Part shown: one piece after another, positions 51,476 through 60,810 of the stretch
How positions within the stretch are numbered: position 1 is the first letter of the stretch
Layout: every line of letters starts with the position of its first letter
From: Pseudonocardia cypriaca
GTDB lineage: Bacteria; Actinomycetota; Actinomycetes; Mycobacteriales; Pseudonocardiaceae
Reading direction: 5' to 3'
Assembly: GCF_006717045.1 (NCBI RefSeq)
Contig: NZ_VFPH01000002.1
Coordinates: 2,900,812-2,964,811 of the forward strand
Length of the DNA: 64,000 bases
Notes under the pieces: model-generated
The model's database searches: none
The model's input: the letters and a program-made list of their open reading frames with translations, nothing else
What the model was told of the DNA's origin: nothing
Position numbers and translations under genes: made by a program

Positions 51476-52132
51476 ATGCGCGACGTCTATCAGGAGCAGC
51501 TCGACGATCTTGCGGGTGCCCTGGCGGGCATGTGCACGCAGGTGGCCGACGCGATGCGCAAGGCCACGCGCGCGCTCCTGGAGGTCGACCTCCAGCTGGC
51601 CGAGGAAGTGATCTCCGAGGACATCCGCGTCGACGAGCTCCGCGCGTCGGCCGAGGAGAAGGCGTTCGCGCTGCTGGCGCTGCAGGCGCCCGTGGCCACC
51701 GACCTGCGGATCGTCGTGTCGGCCATCCACGGGGCGGGCGACATCGAGCGGATGGGCGACCTCGCGCTCCACGTCGCACAGGCCGCCCGCCGTCGCCACC
51801 CCCACCCGGTGCTGCCCGACGAGGTGGTGCCGTACTTCGCCGAGATGGGCAGGGTCGGCGTGGACCTGGCGCTGAAGGCGGGCGACGTCATCCGCACCCG
51901 CGATCTCGCGCGCGCCGCCCAGCTGGAGACCGACGACGACGCGATGGACGACCTCCACCGGCACATGTTCACGGTGCTGATGGACCGCGAGTGGAGCCAC
52001 GGCGTCGGTCCGGCCGTCGACATCACGCTGCTGGCCCGCTTCTACGAGCGCTACGCCGACCACGCCGTGGCGGTCGCACGGCGGATCGTCTACGTGGTCA
52101 CCGGCCGGATGCCGGGCCCGCTCACGGTCTGA
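51476..52132 (+). CDS. phoU: phosphate-specific transport regulator PhoU, copy 1
   Basis: A 218-residue two-domain helical-bundle protein. PhoU hallmarks are in place: DLAGALAGMCTQVADAMRKA, ISEDIRVDELRASAEEKAFA (metal-binding E/D), HGAGDIERMGDLALHVAQAA, and ERYADHAVAVARRIVYVVTG. It restrains the phosphate-responsive kinase and Pst uptake. Start ATG 51476. A PHO box precedes it. A second phoU follows 66 bases later with its own PHO box. Confidence 0.92.
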   Translation: MRDVYQEQLDDLAGALAGMCTQVADAMRKATRALLEVDLQLAEEVISEDIRVDELRASAEEKAFALLALQAPVATDLRIVVSAIHGAGDIERMGDLALHVAQAARRRHPHPVLPDEVVPYFAEMGRVGVDLALKAGDVIRTRDLARAAQLETDDDAMDDLHRHMFTVLMDREWSHGVGPAVDITLLARFYERYADHAVAVARRIVYVVTGRMPGPLTV

Positions 52133-52137
52133 AGGCG

Positions 52138-52159
52138 ATTCATCCTCCGTTCACCGACC
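52138..52159 (+). promoter_or_regulatory. PHO box upstream of the second phoU
   Basis: Direct repeats ATTCATCCTCC and GTTCACCGACC, 11 bases apart, 40-60 bases before the start at 52199. The first copy deviates at two positions. Confidence 0.6.
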
Positions 52160-52198
52160 GGTGCTGCCCTCCTGACCAGCGGCTCATAGGCTTCTCGC

Positions 52199-52858
52199 AT
52201 GCCTCCCGCGCCGCTGCCGCAACAGTTGGCAGAGCTGTCCGAGCTGCTCGGCCGGATGTGCACCGCCGCAGCGGACGCGCTGAACCGCGCCACCGCCGCG
52301 CTGCTGGAGTCACGTGAACGGCTCGCCGTGCAGGTCGTCACGGGTGACGAGGTGATCGACGCGCTCCGCGCCCAGGTGGAGTCGCTCGCGTGCGACGCGC
52401 TGCTGTTCCACAACCCGGTTGCGGGCGACCTGCGCGCCGTCGTGTCCGCGATCCGGGCTTCCGGCGACATCGAGCGGATGGGCGACCTGGCGTTGCACGT
52501 CGCCGAGGTGGTGCGCATGCGGTCGCCCAAGCCGGCGCTGCCCGCCGAGGTGCAGCCGGCCTTCGCCGAGATGGGGAAGGTCGCCGTGCAGCTCGCGCTC
52601 AAGGCGGCCGAGGTCGCGCGCACCCGCAACGTGATCCTGGCGGCCGAGCTGGACACCGACGACGACGCGATGGACGTGCTGCACCACGAGATGATGGAGG
52701 TGCTCATGGACGAGCACTGGCCGCACGGGGTGCGCGCGGCCGTCGACATCACGCTGCTGGCCCGCTACTACGAGCGCTTCGCCGACCACGCGGTGGTGGT
52801 GGCGCGGGAGACCGTCTACGCCGTGACAGGGCAGGAGCCCGACGCCCTCCCGATCTGA
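52199..52858 (+). CDS. phoU: phosphate-specific transport regulator PhoU, copy 2
   Basis: A 219-residue paralogue of the preceding protein with the same motifs (LSELLGRMCTAAADALNRAT; IRASGDIERMGDLALHVAEV; ERFADHAVVVARETVYAVTG). Tandem duplication of phoU is the simplest reading; M. tuberculosis likewise has two PhoU (PhoY1, PhoY2). It is convergent with pstB, 32 bases apart. The separate PHO box suggests independent induction under phosphate limitation. Confidence 0.92.
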   Translation: MPPAPLPQQLAELSELLGRMCTAAADALNRATAALLESRERLAVQVVTGDEVIDALRAQVESLACDALLFHNPVAGDLRAVVSAIRASGDIERMGDLALHVAEVVRMRSPKPALPAEVQPAFAEMGKVAVQLALKAAEVARTRNVILAAELDTDDDAMDVLHHEMMEVLMDEHWPHGVRAAVDITLLARYYERFADHAVVVARETVYAVTGQEPDALPI

Positions 52859-52890
52859 GGGGGCGCCGGGCTCCGTGGTATGCTTGTGGG

Positions 52891-53670
52891 TCAGCCGAAA
52901 CGGCCGGAGACGTAGTCCTCGGTGGCCTTCTCCTTGGGCTGGGAGAAGATCGTCTTGGTCTCGTCCATCTCCACGAGCTTCCCGGGCTTGCCGGTGCCCT
53001 CGATGTTGAAGAAGCCGGTGTAGTCGCTCACGCGCGCAGCCTGCTGCATGTTGTGCGTGACGATGACGATCGTGTACTCCATCTTCAGCTCGTTGATCAG
53101 GTCCTCGATCGCGAGCGTGGAGATGGGGTCGAGGGCCGAGCACGGCTCGTCCATCAGCAGCACGTCCGGCTGCACGGCGATGGCCCTGGCGATGCACAGG
53201 CGCTGCTGCTGCCCGCCGGAGAGGCCCGAACCCGGCCGCTCGAGCCGGTCCTTGACCTCGTTCCAGAGGTTGGCGCCGCGCAGCGACTTCTCGACGAGCT
53301 CGTCGGTGGCTTCCTTCTTCAGCTTCTTGCTGTTCAGCCGCATGCCCGCGATCACGTTGTCGTAGATCGACATCGTGGGGAACGGGTTGGGCCGCTGGAA
53401 CACCATGCCGATCTGACGGCGGACGCCGACCGGGTCGATCCCGGGGCCGTAGAGGTCCTTGCCGTCGAGCTCCAGCTTGCCCTCCACCCGGGCGCCGGGG
53501 ATGACCTCGTGCATGCGGTTGATCGACCGCAGGTAGGTCGACTTCCCGCATCCGGACGGCCCGATCAGCGCCGTGACCGTCTTCGGCCGGATGGACATGT
53601 TGACGCCCTCGACCGCGCGGAACGAGCCGTAGTAGATGTTCAGGTCCTTGGCTTCGATCGCCTTGCCCAT
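52891..53670 (-). CDS. pstB: phosphate ABC transporter ATP-binding protein
   Basis: A 259-residue ATPase driving high-affinity phosphate import. Walker A GPSGCGKST (about 37-45), Q-loop VFQRPNPFP, signature LSGGQQQR, Walker B VLLMDEPCSALDP and the H-loop histidine (VTHNMQQAARVSD) are all present. Last gene of pstSCAB; 17 bases after pstA. Confidence 0.96.
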   Translation of the reverse strand: MGKAIEAKDLNIYYGSFRAVEGVNMSIRPKTVTALIGPSGCGKSTYLRSINRMHEVIPGARVEGKLELDGKDLYGPGIDPVGVRRQIGMVFQRPNPFPTMSIYDNVIAGMRLNSKKLKKEATDELVEKSLRGANLWNEVKDRLERPGSGLSGGQQQRLCIARAIAVQPDVLLMDEPCSALDPISTLAIEDLINELKMEYTIVIVTHNMQQAARVSDYTGFFNIEGTGKPGKLVEMDETKTIFSQPKEKATEDYVSGRFG

Positions 53671-53687
53671 GTGGATGCGTGTCCTTC

Positions 53688-54776
53688 TCAGCGGGTCTTC
53701 GGGGCGAACAGGCGGGCGATCGCGCGCGCCACCAGGTTCAGCAGCATGACGATGATGATCAGCACCAGGGCGGCCGTCCACGCCCGGTCGATCGACGGGG
53801 CGGGCGGCACTCCCGGCTGGGTGTAGGAGTAGTACGCGAAGACGGGCAGCGTGGCGATCCGGCCGTCGAACGGGTTGAGGTTCAGGCCGGTGGTGATGCC
53901 GACGGTGACGAGCAGCGGCGCCGTCTCGCCGATCACGCGGGCGACCGCGATCGTGATGCCGGACGCGATGCCGGCGATCGAGGTGGGGATGACGATCTTG
54001 ATGATCGTGCGCCACTTCGGCACGCCCAGCGCGAGCGACGCCTCGCGCAGCTCGTTGGGCACGATCTTGAGCATCTCCTCGGTGGACCGCACGACCACCG
54101 GGATCATGAGCACCGACAGCGCGACGGCGCCTGCGAAGCCGAGGCGCGCTCCCGGCCCGAGGACCAGCGAGAACAGCGCCACCGCGAAGAGGCCCGCGAC
54201 GATCGAGGGGATGCCGGTCATCACGTCGATGAAGAACGTGATGGCACGGGCGAGCCGCCCCTTCCCGTACTCCACCAGGTAGATGGCGGTGAGCACGCCG
54301 ACCGGGATCGACATCAGCGCGGCGAGGGCAGTGATGATCAAAGTGCCCATGATCGCGTGGTACGCGCCGCCGCCCTCACCGACGACGCCGCGCATCGAGT
54401 AGGTGAAGAACTGGGCGTCGAAGCGGGTGATGCCGTATCCGACGACCGTGATCACCACGGAGAACAGCGGGATGAGCGCGACGAGGAACGCCGAGGTCAC
54501 GATGATCGTGACGAGGCGGTCGGTGGCCTTGCGCCTGCCCTCCACCACGCGCGAGAGCACGTAGAGGCCTACGGCGAAGACGACGACGGTGCCCACCACG
54601 AACAGCCCGACGCTGAACCCGGTGATGGCGAGCAGCAGGCCGACGACGACGGCCGCGGCGGCGAGCGCGCCGGGGGTGGCGAAGCGGGGCAGCTGACCCC
54701 GGCGTTCGAGGCTGCGGAGCTCAGGATCGACGGCGGCGACGGCCTCGGGGCTGAGCCGGTCGGTGTCGAGGGACAT
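53688..54776 (-). CDS. pstA: phosphate ABC transporter permease PstA
   Basis: A 362-residue permease with about eight membrane segments, two of them in an N-terminal extension (ATPGALAAAAVVVGLLLAIT). The EAA loop is LREASLALGVPKWRTIIKIV, followed by IPTSIAGIASGITIAVARVI and GETAPLL. It pairs with PstC in the membrane. The start overlaps the pstC stop (TGATG). Confidence 0.95.
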   Translation of the reverse strand: MSLDTDRLSPEAVAAVDPELRSLERRGQLPRFATPGALAAAAVVVGLLLAITGFSVGLFVVGTVVVFAVGLYVLSRVVEGRRKATDRLVTIIVTSAFLVALIPLFSVVITVVGYGITRFDAQFFTYSMRGVVGEGGGAYHAIMGTLIITALAALMSIPVGVLTAIYLVEYGKGRLARAITFFIDVMTGIPSIVAGLFAVALFSLVLGPGARLGFAGAVALSVLMIPVVVRSTEEMLKIVPNELREASLALGVPKWRTIIKIVIPTSIAGIASGITIAVARVIGETAPLLVTVGITTGLNLNPFDGRIATLPVFAYYSYTQPGVPPAPSIDRAWTAALVLIIIVMLLNLVARAIARLFAPKTR

Positions 54777-55753
54777 CAGTTGGCTCCCGAGAACTCGCGG
54801 CGTCGGTTGACGATGTAGCGGGCGAGCGAGTTGACCGCCAGCGTGACGAGGAACAGCACGAGGCCGGACGCGATGAGCGTGTTGTTCTCCAGGCCCGTGG
54901 CCTCGGGGAACTCGAGCGCGATGTTGGCCGCGATCGTGGCCGGGTTGCCGTTGCCGATCAGGTTGAAGGTGATGCCGCCCGAGATGGACAGCACGATGGC
55001 GACGGCCATCGTCTCGCCGAGTGCGCGGCCGAGGCCGAGCATCGCACCGCTGATGATCCCGGAACGGCCGAACGGGAGGACCGCCATCCGGATCATCTCC
55101 CACCGGGTGGCGCCCAGCGCGAGGGCGGCCTCCTCGTGGAGCTTGGGCGTCTGCAGGAAGACCTCGCGCGACACCGACGTGATGATCGGCAGGATCATGA
55201 CCGCGAGCACCAGCCCGGCCACGAGCATCGTGCGGCCGGTGCTCGACACCGGGCCGGCGAACAGCGGGATGAACCAGAGGTACTCGTTCAGCCAGGTGGT
55301 GAGGCCGACCGAGGCCGGGGCCAGCACCAGGATGCCCCAGAGCCCGTACACGATGCTTGGCACGGCCGCCAGCAGGTCGATCACGTAGCCGAGGCTCTGC
55401 GCGATCCGGCGCGGCGCGTAGTGCGTGATGAACAACGCGACGGCCACCGCGAGCGGGGTGGCCACCACGAGGGCGATGAGGGCCGCCACCAGCGTGCCGA
55501 AGATGAGCGGGCCGATGTAGGCGAAGAGCCCGTTGCCGCCGGGGATCTCCTCGGCGGGTGCGACGAGCGCCGGTGCCGCCTCGGCGAGGAGGAACACCGC
55601 CACCCCGGCGAGGACGACGAGGATGAGGACGCCTGCCGTGGTGGCCGCGCCGGAGAAGATGCGGTCGCCGCGCTGCACGACCGGCTTGGTGGCCTGGATC
55701 GATGCAGACGCGTCTGTGTCCGGGGCCGCCCCCGGGCTGGTATCGGTGGTCAC
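54776..55753 (-). CDS. pstC: phosphate ABC transporter permease PstC
   Basis: A 325-residue permease with about six to seven helices. Its EAA loop is LHEEAALALGATRWEMIRMA, followed by MLGLGRALGETMAVAIVLS, typical of PstC. An N-terminal cytoplasmic tail of ~30 residues precedes the first helix. It follows pstS after a 110-base gap that holds a hairpin, which may lower permease expression relative to the binding protein. Confidence 0.95.
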   Translation of the reverse strand: MTTDTSPGAAPDTDASASIQATKPVVQRGDRIFSGAATTAGVLILVVLAGVAVFLLAEAAPALVAPAEEIPGGNGLFAYIGPLIFGTLVAALIALVVATPLAVAVALFITHYAPRRIAQSLGYVIDLLAAVPSIVYGLWGILVLAPASVGLTTWLNEYLWFIPLFAGPVSSTGRTMLVAGLVLAVMILPIITSVSREVFLQTPKLHEEAALALGATRWEMIRMAVLPFGRSGIISGAMLGLGRALGETMAVAIVLSISGGITFNLIGNGNPATIAANIALEFPEATGLENNTLIASGLVLFLVTLAVNSLARYIVNRRREFSGAN

Positions 55754-55800
55754 TTCATCCCTTCCGACGACGCCGTGATCGGCTCGCGGGTGGCACCGGA

Positions 55801-55838
55801 GAGCCCGGGCAGGTCCATGATGACCGCTGCCCGGGCTC
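55801..55838 (-). terminator. hairpin between pstS and pstC
   Basis: A perfect 12-bp stem GAGCCCGGGCAG / CTGCCCGGGCTC with a 14-base loop. No T run. It probably acts as a partial terminator or mRNA stabiliser behind pstS. Confidence 0.65.
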
Positions 55839-55863
55839 CCCGGCTACGTGATGCCGGTTTCAC

Positions 55864-56991
55864 TCAGCTCCCGGCCGCGATCGCGTCGACCGCGGTCTGG
55901 TACTGGCTGCGCTGGGTGGACGTGATCGGCGCGCTACCCGCGGCGTCCGCGGCGGCCTTCTGGCCGTCCTCGCTGATCACGTGGTCCAGGAACGCCCGAA
56001 CCACGCCGGCCTGGGCCGCGTCGGGGTAGGTCGTGCACGCGATCTCGTACGTGACCAGCACGATCGGGTAGGTCCCCGACTGCGCGGTGTCGCGAGCGAG
56101 CTCGATCGCGAAGTTGTTCTTGCCCTTGCCCTCGACCCGCGGAGAGTTCTCCACGACGGCCGCGGCGGCGTCCGGGGTGGGCCCGACGTAGGCGGAGCCG
56201 ACCTTGACCGCCACCTTGCCCAGGTCCCCGGCCTGCGACTCGTCGGCGTAGCCGATCGTGCCCTGGCCGCCCTTGACCGCGCTGACGACGCCGGACGTGC
56301 CCTGGGCGGCCTCGCCACCCGAGACCGGCCAGTCACCGCTCGCCTTGTGCGGCCAGTCGGCACCCGCGGCGGCCGCGAGGTACTGGGTGAAGTTCTCCGT
56401 GGTGCCGGACTTGTCCGACCGGTTCACCGGGGTGATGGCCGTGGCCGGCAGCTGGACGCCGGGGTTGTCGGCGGCAATGGCCGGGTCGTTCCACGTGGTG
56501 ATCTGCCGGTTGAAGATCTTGGCGATCGTGCTCGCCGAGAGCTGCAGCTTGTCGACGCCCTGGAGGTTGTAGACCACCGCGATCGGCGAGATGTAGGCCG
56601 GGATCTGGACCACGTTGTCGGCTCCGCCGCAGCGCTGCTGCGCCAGCGGGAGCTCCTCGTCGTCCAGCGCGGCGTCGCTGCCGGCGAACTGCACGGCGTT
56701 GCCGATGAACTGGTCGCGCCCGGCGCCGGAACCGCTCGGGTCGTAGTTGACGGTGGCCTCGGGGGCCACCGCGGTGAAGCCGGCGATCCAGGACTGCATC
56801 GCGGCCTGCTGCGCGCTGGAGCCGGCGCCGGCGATCGTGCCGGAGACGTTGCTCGCGGCGGGCGCGCTGCCACCACCGGCCGGCGGGGCGGACTCGTTGG
56901 CCGCGCCGCAACCGGCGAGCAGCAGAGCGCCGCTGGCGGCAACGCCGACGGCGGCCAGTCGGGCACGGGAGCCGTGCCGCAGGGTGTTCAC
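55864..56991 (-). CDS. pstS: phosphate-binding lipoprotein PstS
   Basis: A 375-residue lipoprotein (lipobox LLLAGC, Cys28) that captures phosphate outside the cell and delivers it to PstCA. Binding-site motifs: TIAGAGSSAQQAAMQSWIAG (about 51-70), NYDPSGSGAGRDQF, QFAGSDAALDDEEL, and VNRSDKSGTTENFTQYL. The GTG at 56991 has a strong ACGGAGGAA site; the longer frame upstream is not needed. A PHO box lies about 100 bases before the start. Confidence 0.95.
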   Translation of the reverse strand: MNTLRHGSRARLAAVGVAASGALLLAGCGAANESAPPAGGGSAPAASNVSGTIAGAGSSAQQAAMQSWIAGFTAVAPEATVNYDPSGSGAGRDQFIGNAVQFAGSDAALDDEELPLAQQRCGGADNVVQIPAYISPIAVVYNLQGVDKLQLSASTIAKIFNRQITTWNDPAIAADNPGVQLPATAITPVNRSDKSGTTENFTQYLAAAAGADWPHKASGDWPVSGGEAAQGTSGVVSAVKGGQGTIGYADESQAGDLGKVAVKVGSAYVGPTPDAAAAVVENSPRVEGKGKNNFAIELARDTAQSGTYPIVLVTYEIACTTYPDAAQAGVVRAFLDHVISEDGQKAAADAAGSAPITSTQRSQYQTAVDAIAAGS

Positions 56992-57090
56992 CTGTGTTCC
57001 TCCGTACGTGGGTTCCCGTGCAACGGGCAAAAACGGCTCGGGGGCCGTCCGTCGCGAACGGTAGGTAAGGCCGGTGGACGAACCCCGCCG

Positions 57091-57112
57091 TTCAGGTGAA
57101 CGGAAGATGAAC
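57091..57112 (-). promoter_or_regulatory. PHO box upstream of pstS
   Basis: On the minus strand, direct repeats GTTCATCTTCC and GTTCACCTGAA, 11 bases apart, matching the phoU boxes in the window. It should drive pstSCAB under phosphate limitation through the host's PhoP/RegX3-type regulator, which is not encoded here. Confidence 0.7.
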
Positions 57113-57225
57113 AGGTCACCCGCGTGAGGCATTCCACATGGTGAGAGGCTGCCGTGATCTCCCCGTGACCTGCGTCTACGTGATCACGTCTATCGCCGCG
57201 CTGGTTGCCGCCGGGTGAACAGCCC

Positions 57226-58113
57226 TCAGCGGCGGTACGAAACATCGGCCTGCCATCGGGTGAACCCGAGGCCGCCGTACAGCTTCACGGCGGGCGCGTT
57301 GTCCGCCTCGACGTAGAGCAGCACGCGCGTCTGGCCGCGCTCCCGAAGGTGGTGCAGACCGGCGAGCGTGAGCGCGGCACCGAGCCGCAAGCCTCGGGCC
57401 GACGGGTCGACGCCGAGCACGTACACCTCGCCGATCGGCTCGGGCGCGGTGTGCACCTTGGTCCAGTGGAACCCGAGCAGCCGGTCGTCGGAGTCCACCG
57501 CCAGCAGGAACCCGGCCGGGTCGAACCACGGCTCGGCCTCGCGGAGCTGCAGCTGGGCGCGGTCCCAGCCGCCCTGCTCCGGATGCCAGGAGAACGCGGC
57601 GTTGTTGACCCGCAGGAACTCCTCGTCGTCCTGTCCGGGCACGAAGGCGCGCACCCGGACGCCTGCGGGGAACTCCGGCTCGGGCAGCAGCTCGAGCAGG
57701 CTCCGCCGCATCTGCCACAGCTCCCGCACCGCGGTGAAGCCCAGGCGGGCGGCGAGGGCGACGGCACCGGGGTGCTGCCCGTGCGCCCAGACGTCGAGGC
57801 TGCCGCCCGCCCGGGCGAGCACCTCCTCGACGATCCGCCTGCCGAGCCCGGCCCTGCGGTGTTCGGGGTGCACCACGAGCTCTGCCGTGCGGTGATCTGC
57901 GCCGTCCGCTGCGGCGAGCTGGGCCACCCCGCGCAACGCGCCGCCGTCGAGGGCCAGCAGGTGCGCCGGGCCGGCATCGGTGAGGTGCATCAGCACGTGC
58001 TCGCCGAGGGGCGGGGTGCCGTCGACGGCCGCCGCCGCGTCGGCGAGCGCCCTGACCTCGGCGGCCAGCGCCTCGTCCAGCCCCGCCCGCCACGACAGTT
58101 CGATCACGCGCAC
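57226..58113 (-). CDS. mshD: mycothiol synthase
   Basis: A 295-residue double-GNAT acetyltransferase making mycothiol from Cys-GlcN-Ins and acetyl-CoA, the last step of actinobacterial thiol synthesis. The N-terminal GNAT has VVHPEHRRAGLGRRIVEEVL (about 80-99); the C-terminal active domain has VLGVDPSARGLRLGAALTLA and YVEADNAPAVKLYGGLGF. The NNAAFSWHPEQGGW motif is characteristic of MshD. Starts at GTG 58113. It lies just downstream of glnR and upstream of the Pst operon, the same order as in M. tuberculosis. Confidence 0.93.
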   Translation of the reverse strand: MRVIELSWRAGLDEALAAEVRALADAAAAVDGTPPLGEHVLMHLTDAGPAHLLALDGGALRGVAQLAAADGADHRTAELVVHPEHRRAGLGRRIVEEVLARAGGSLDVWAHGQHPGAVALAARLGFTAVRELWQMRRSLLELLPEPEFPAGVRVRAFVPGQDDEEFLRVNNAAFSWHPEQGGWDRAQLQLREAEPWFDPAGFLLAVDSDDRLLGFHWTKVHTAPEPIGEVYVLGVDPSARGLRLGAALTLAGLHHLRERGQTRVLLYVEADNAPAVKLYGGLGFTRWQADVSYRR

Positions 58114-58136
58114 GACGCTACCGCGCGGGCGGCGGA

Positions 58137-58919
58137 TCAGGAGCGACCGGCGAACCCGGAGACCTGGCGCGGGACGACCCGGTCGCCTTCCTCGTCGTCG
58201 CCGGGACCGCCGTCGTCGTCGAGGAGCCCGACCGGCGGCGCGCCCAGCCCGCCCCGGCTGGGCCGCACGAACTTGTAGCCCACGTTCCGCACGGTGCCGA
58301 TCATCTGCTCGTGCTCGGGGCCGAGCTTCGCCCGCAGCCGGCGCACGTGGACGTCGACGGTGCGGGTGCCGCCGAAGAAGTCGTAGCCCCAGACCTCCTG
58401 CAGCAGCTGGGCACGGGTGAACACCCGGCCGGCGTGCTGGGCCAGGTACTTGAGCAGCTCGAACTCCTTGTAGGTCAGCTCCAGGAGCCGACCGCGCAGC
58501 CGCGCGGCGTAGGTGGCCTCGTCGATGACGAGCTCGCCGAGCACGAGCGCGCCGCCGTCACGCCCCGAGTCGGCCCCCGGGCGCGACTTGAGCAGCCTCA
58601 GCCGCGCGTCCACCTCGGCCGGGCCCGTGCCGGGAAGGAGGATCTCGTCCACGACCCACTCACCGGACACGGCGACCAGCCCGCCCTCGGTGAGTACGGC
58701 GATGACGGGCACGTCCATCCCGGTGCTGCCGAGCAGGCGGCACAGGCTGCGCGCCGCGACCAGGTCGGTGCGCGCGTCGACGATGACGGCGTCGTGCGGG
58801 CCTGCGTCGAGCAGCGCCGCGACCTCGGGAGCGGCCGTGCGCACCCCGTGTGGAAGCAGGGTGAGAGCCGGCAGCACGGACCCGGGATCGGGGTCGGCCG
58901 TCAGCAGCAGGAGTTCCAC
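58137..58919 (-). CDS. glnR: OmpR-type nitrogen regulator GlnR
   Basis: A 260-residue orphan response regulator with an atypical receiver (about 1-110, DAVIVDARTDLVAARSLCRL) and a C-terminal winged helix (ELTYKEFELLKYLAQHAGRV; RTVDVHVRRLRAKLG; GTVRNVGYKFVRP). Assignment to GlnR, the global nitrogen regulator, rests on length, the divergent receiver and the conserved glnR-mshD-pst neighbourhood. GTG 58919 has GGAGG at proper distance. No kinase is adjacent, as expected for GlnR. Confidence 0.88.
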   Translation of the reverse strand: MELLLLTADPDPGSVLPALTLLPHGVRTAAPEVAALLDAGPHDAVIVDARTDLVAARSLCRLLGSTGMDVPVIAVLTEGGLVAVSGEWVVDEILLPGTGPAEVDARLRLLKSRPGADSGRDGGALVLGELVIDEATYAARLRGRLLELTYKEFELLKYLAQHAGRVFTRAQLLQEVWGYDFFGGTRTVDVHVRRLRAKLGPEHEQMIGTVRNVGYKFVRPSRGGLGAPPVGLLDDDGGPGDDEEGDRVVPRQVSGFAGRS

Positions 58920-59047
58920 GTGGCGCGCCTCCTCTCCCACCGGGAGCTGGGCCGCCCGCTGCGGCCCGTCGTGAGCAGAGCACGGCGGGCTGCGCTGACG
59001 CACCGTTCACATCCGCGTGACCCGGCGGGAACACCACACGCGGATCG

Positions 59048-59848
59048 ATGCAGGATAACCGGGTGTCGGTCGATCACACGAGCCCCGCGGCGCAGGTCAC
59101 GCCGGTACCGGTGACCGCGACCTCCGCCGACGGGGTCCGGCTCGCTGGTGTGCACCTGCTCGCGGGGGCGCCGACGCGGGGCATCGCACTGGTCGTCGCG
59201 CACGCGTTGACCCACCACGTCCGGCACCCGATCACCCGCACCCTGCTCGCGGCGCTCGCCACCGAGGCGCCCGTCGTGGCCCTCGACATGCGCGGACACG
59301 GCCGCTCCGGCGGGCGCAACACCGTCGGCGACCGGGAGCCGCTCGACCTCGACGCGGCCGTGGCCACCGCGCGGGACCTGGGCTACGAACGGGTGGCCAC
59401 GATCGGGTTCTCCCTCGGCGCCGCGGTGGCCCTGCGGCAGGCGGCGGGCGGCGCCAACCGGCCGGACGCCGTCGTGGCCGTCAGCTCGCCCGCCCGCTGG
59501 TACTCCCGCGAGACCGCGGCCATGCGCCGGGTGCACTGGCTGCTCGAGCAGCCGCACGGCAGGCTCGCCGCCCGCGCGCTCGGGGTGCGGCTCGACGGCG
59601 GGTGGGAGACCGTCCCGCCCTCCCCGGTCGAGGTCGTCGCCCGCATCGACCTGCCGCTGCTGCTCGTCCACATCACGGGCGACCGTTACTTCTCCGCGGC
59701 ACACGCACACACGCTGGTCAGGGCGTCGGAGGGGCGGGCCGAGCTGTGGGAGGAGCCGGGTGACGGCCACGGGGAGAGCGGCACCCACCCCGAGCTCGCC
59801 CGGCGGATCGCCCGGTGGGCGGTCGGGCAGGTCATGGGCGACCGGTAG
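59048..59848 (+). CDS. alpha/beta hydrolase
   Basis: A 266-residue hydrolase starting at ATG 59048. The nucleophile elbow IGFSLGAAVALRQ (Ser about 120) and the GHGRSGG loop are clear; a GDGHGES motif supplies the histidine. No signal peptide. Divergent from glnR. In this conserved neighbourhood it may serve a housekeeping role, but the substrate is unknown. Confidence 0.83.
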   Translation: MQDNRVSVDHTSPAAQVTPVPVTATSADGVRLAGVHLLAGAPTRGIALVVAHALTHHVRHPITRTLLAALATEAPVVALDMRGHGRSGGRNTVGDREPLDLDAAVATARDLGYERVATIGFSLGAAVALRQAAGGANRPDAVVAVSSPARWYSRETAAMRRVHWLLEQPHGRLAARALGVRLDGGWETVPPSPVEVVARIDLPLLLVHITGDRYFSAAHAHTLVRASEGRAELWEEPGDGHGESGTHPELARRIARWAVGQVMGDR

Positions 59849-59974
59849 GGCCTCGGCCCACCGGAGCGACACGGAGGCGGGACAACAGAGCCCCGGTGAC
59901 GGGCGGGAACGGGCTCGCTCTACCGTCGAAGCCGTCACCCCGGCAGAGCGCCGGGCCGCAAGGTCGGAGGTCGG

Positions 59975-60769
59975 ATGAGGCGCCTGGTCATCGCGCTGCT
60001 CGTCCTGGTCGGGCTGTTCGTCGCCGTCGACTACGGAGCGGCGGCGCTCGCCGAGTCGGCGGTGTCCCGCCAGATGCGCGAGCAGATCGGGCTGGTCGAC
60101 GACCCGTCCGTGCGGATCAACGGGTTCCCGTTCCTCACGCAGGCGATCTCCGGCCAGTACTCCAGCGTCGACGTCGAGGCCACCCGGATCCAGGTCGGTG
60201 AGCTGCAGGACGTGGGCGTCCACGCGCAGCTGCGCGAGGTCGGTGCCCCGCTGTCGATGCTGCTCGGGTCGGGCCCGAAGTCGCTCACCGTGAAGGAGGT
60301 CGCGGGCACCGTCCAGATCCCCGCCTCCGACCTGGAGCGGCTCGTTCCCGGCATCGAGAAGCTGCGCATCGAGAACATCGACGACTACGCGCTCCAGCAG
60401 GCCGTCGACGAGGGCGGCGACAAGTCGCTGCGGACGATCGACCCGGAGAACGCCGTCCGCCTCGCCGGCACCGCCACCCTGCTCGGCCAGCAGGCCGAGG
60501 TGTCGGTGATCGCCGTGCTCCAGCTGGTGGACGGGCAGGCGGAGATCATCCCGCGCGACATCCGGCTCGGCGGCAGCGACGCGGCACCGCTCCCGGCCGC
60601 GATCCAGCGGACGCTCGAGCAGCGGTTCAGCCTCCGGATCGACCCCGGCTCGCTGCCGCTCGCGGCCACGCCGACGAAGCTGCGCGCCGTCGGTGGCGTG
60701 CTCGAGATCAGCGGTTACGCCGACGACCTCACCCTCGGCAACGGGACCGTGGCGGCCACCGGGAAGTGA
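59975..60769 (+). CDS. DUF2993 family protein, LmeA-like
   Basis: A 264-residue envelope protein: an N-terminal signal or anchor helix (RLVIALLVLVGLFVAVDYGA, 3-22) followed by a DUF2993 lipid-binding-type domain (VRINGFPFLTQAISGQYSSV, about 46-65; SLPLAATPTKLRAVGGVLEI near the end). The mycobacterial member LmeA (Rv0817c), beside glnR, promotes mannan elongation of lipomannan. Synteny supports orthology, but function in this host is inferred. Confidence 0.83.
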   Translation: MRRLVIALLVLVGLFVAVDYGAAALAESAVSRQMREQIGLVDDPSVRINGFPFLTQAISGQYSSVDVEATRIQVGELQDVGVHAQLREVGAPLSMLLGSGPKSLTVKEVAGTVQIPASDLERLVPGIEKLRIENIDDYALQQAVDEGGDKSLRTIDPENAVRLAGTATLLGQQAEVSVIAVLQLVDGQAEIIPRDIRLGGSDAAPLPAAIQRTLEQRFSLRIDPGSLPLAATPTKLRAVGGVLEISGYADDLTLGNGTVAATGK

Positions 60770-60810
60770 CCTGCTCCTCATCGGCACTGCCGTGAGGTCG
60801 CATCCTCGGT

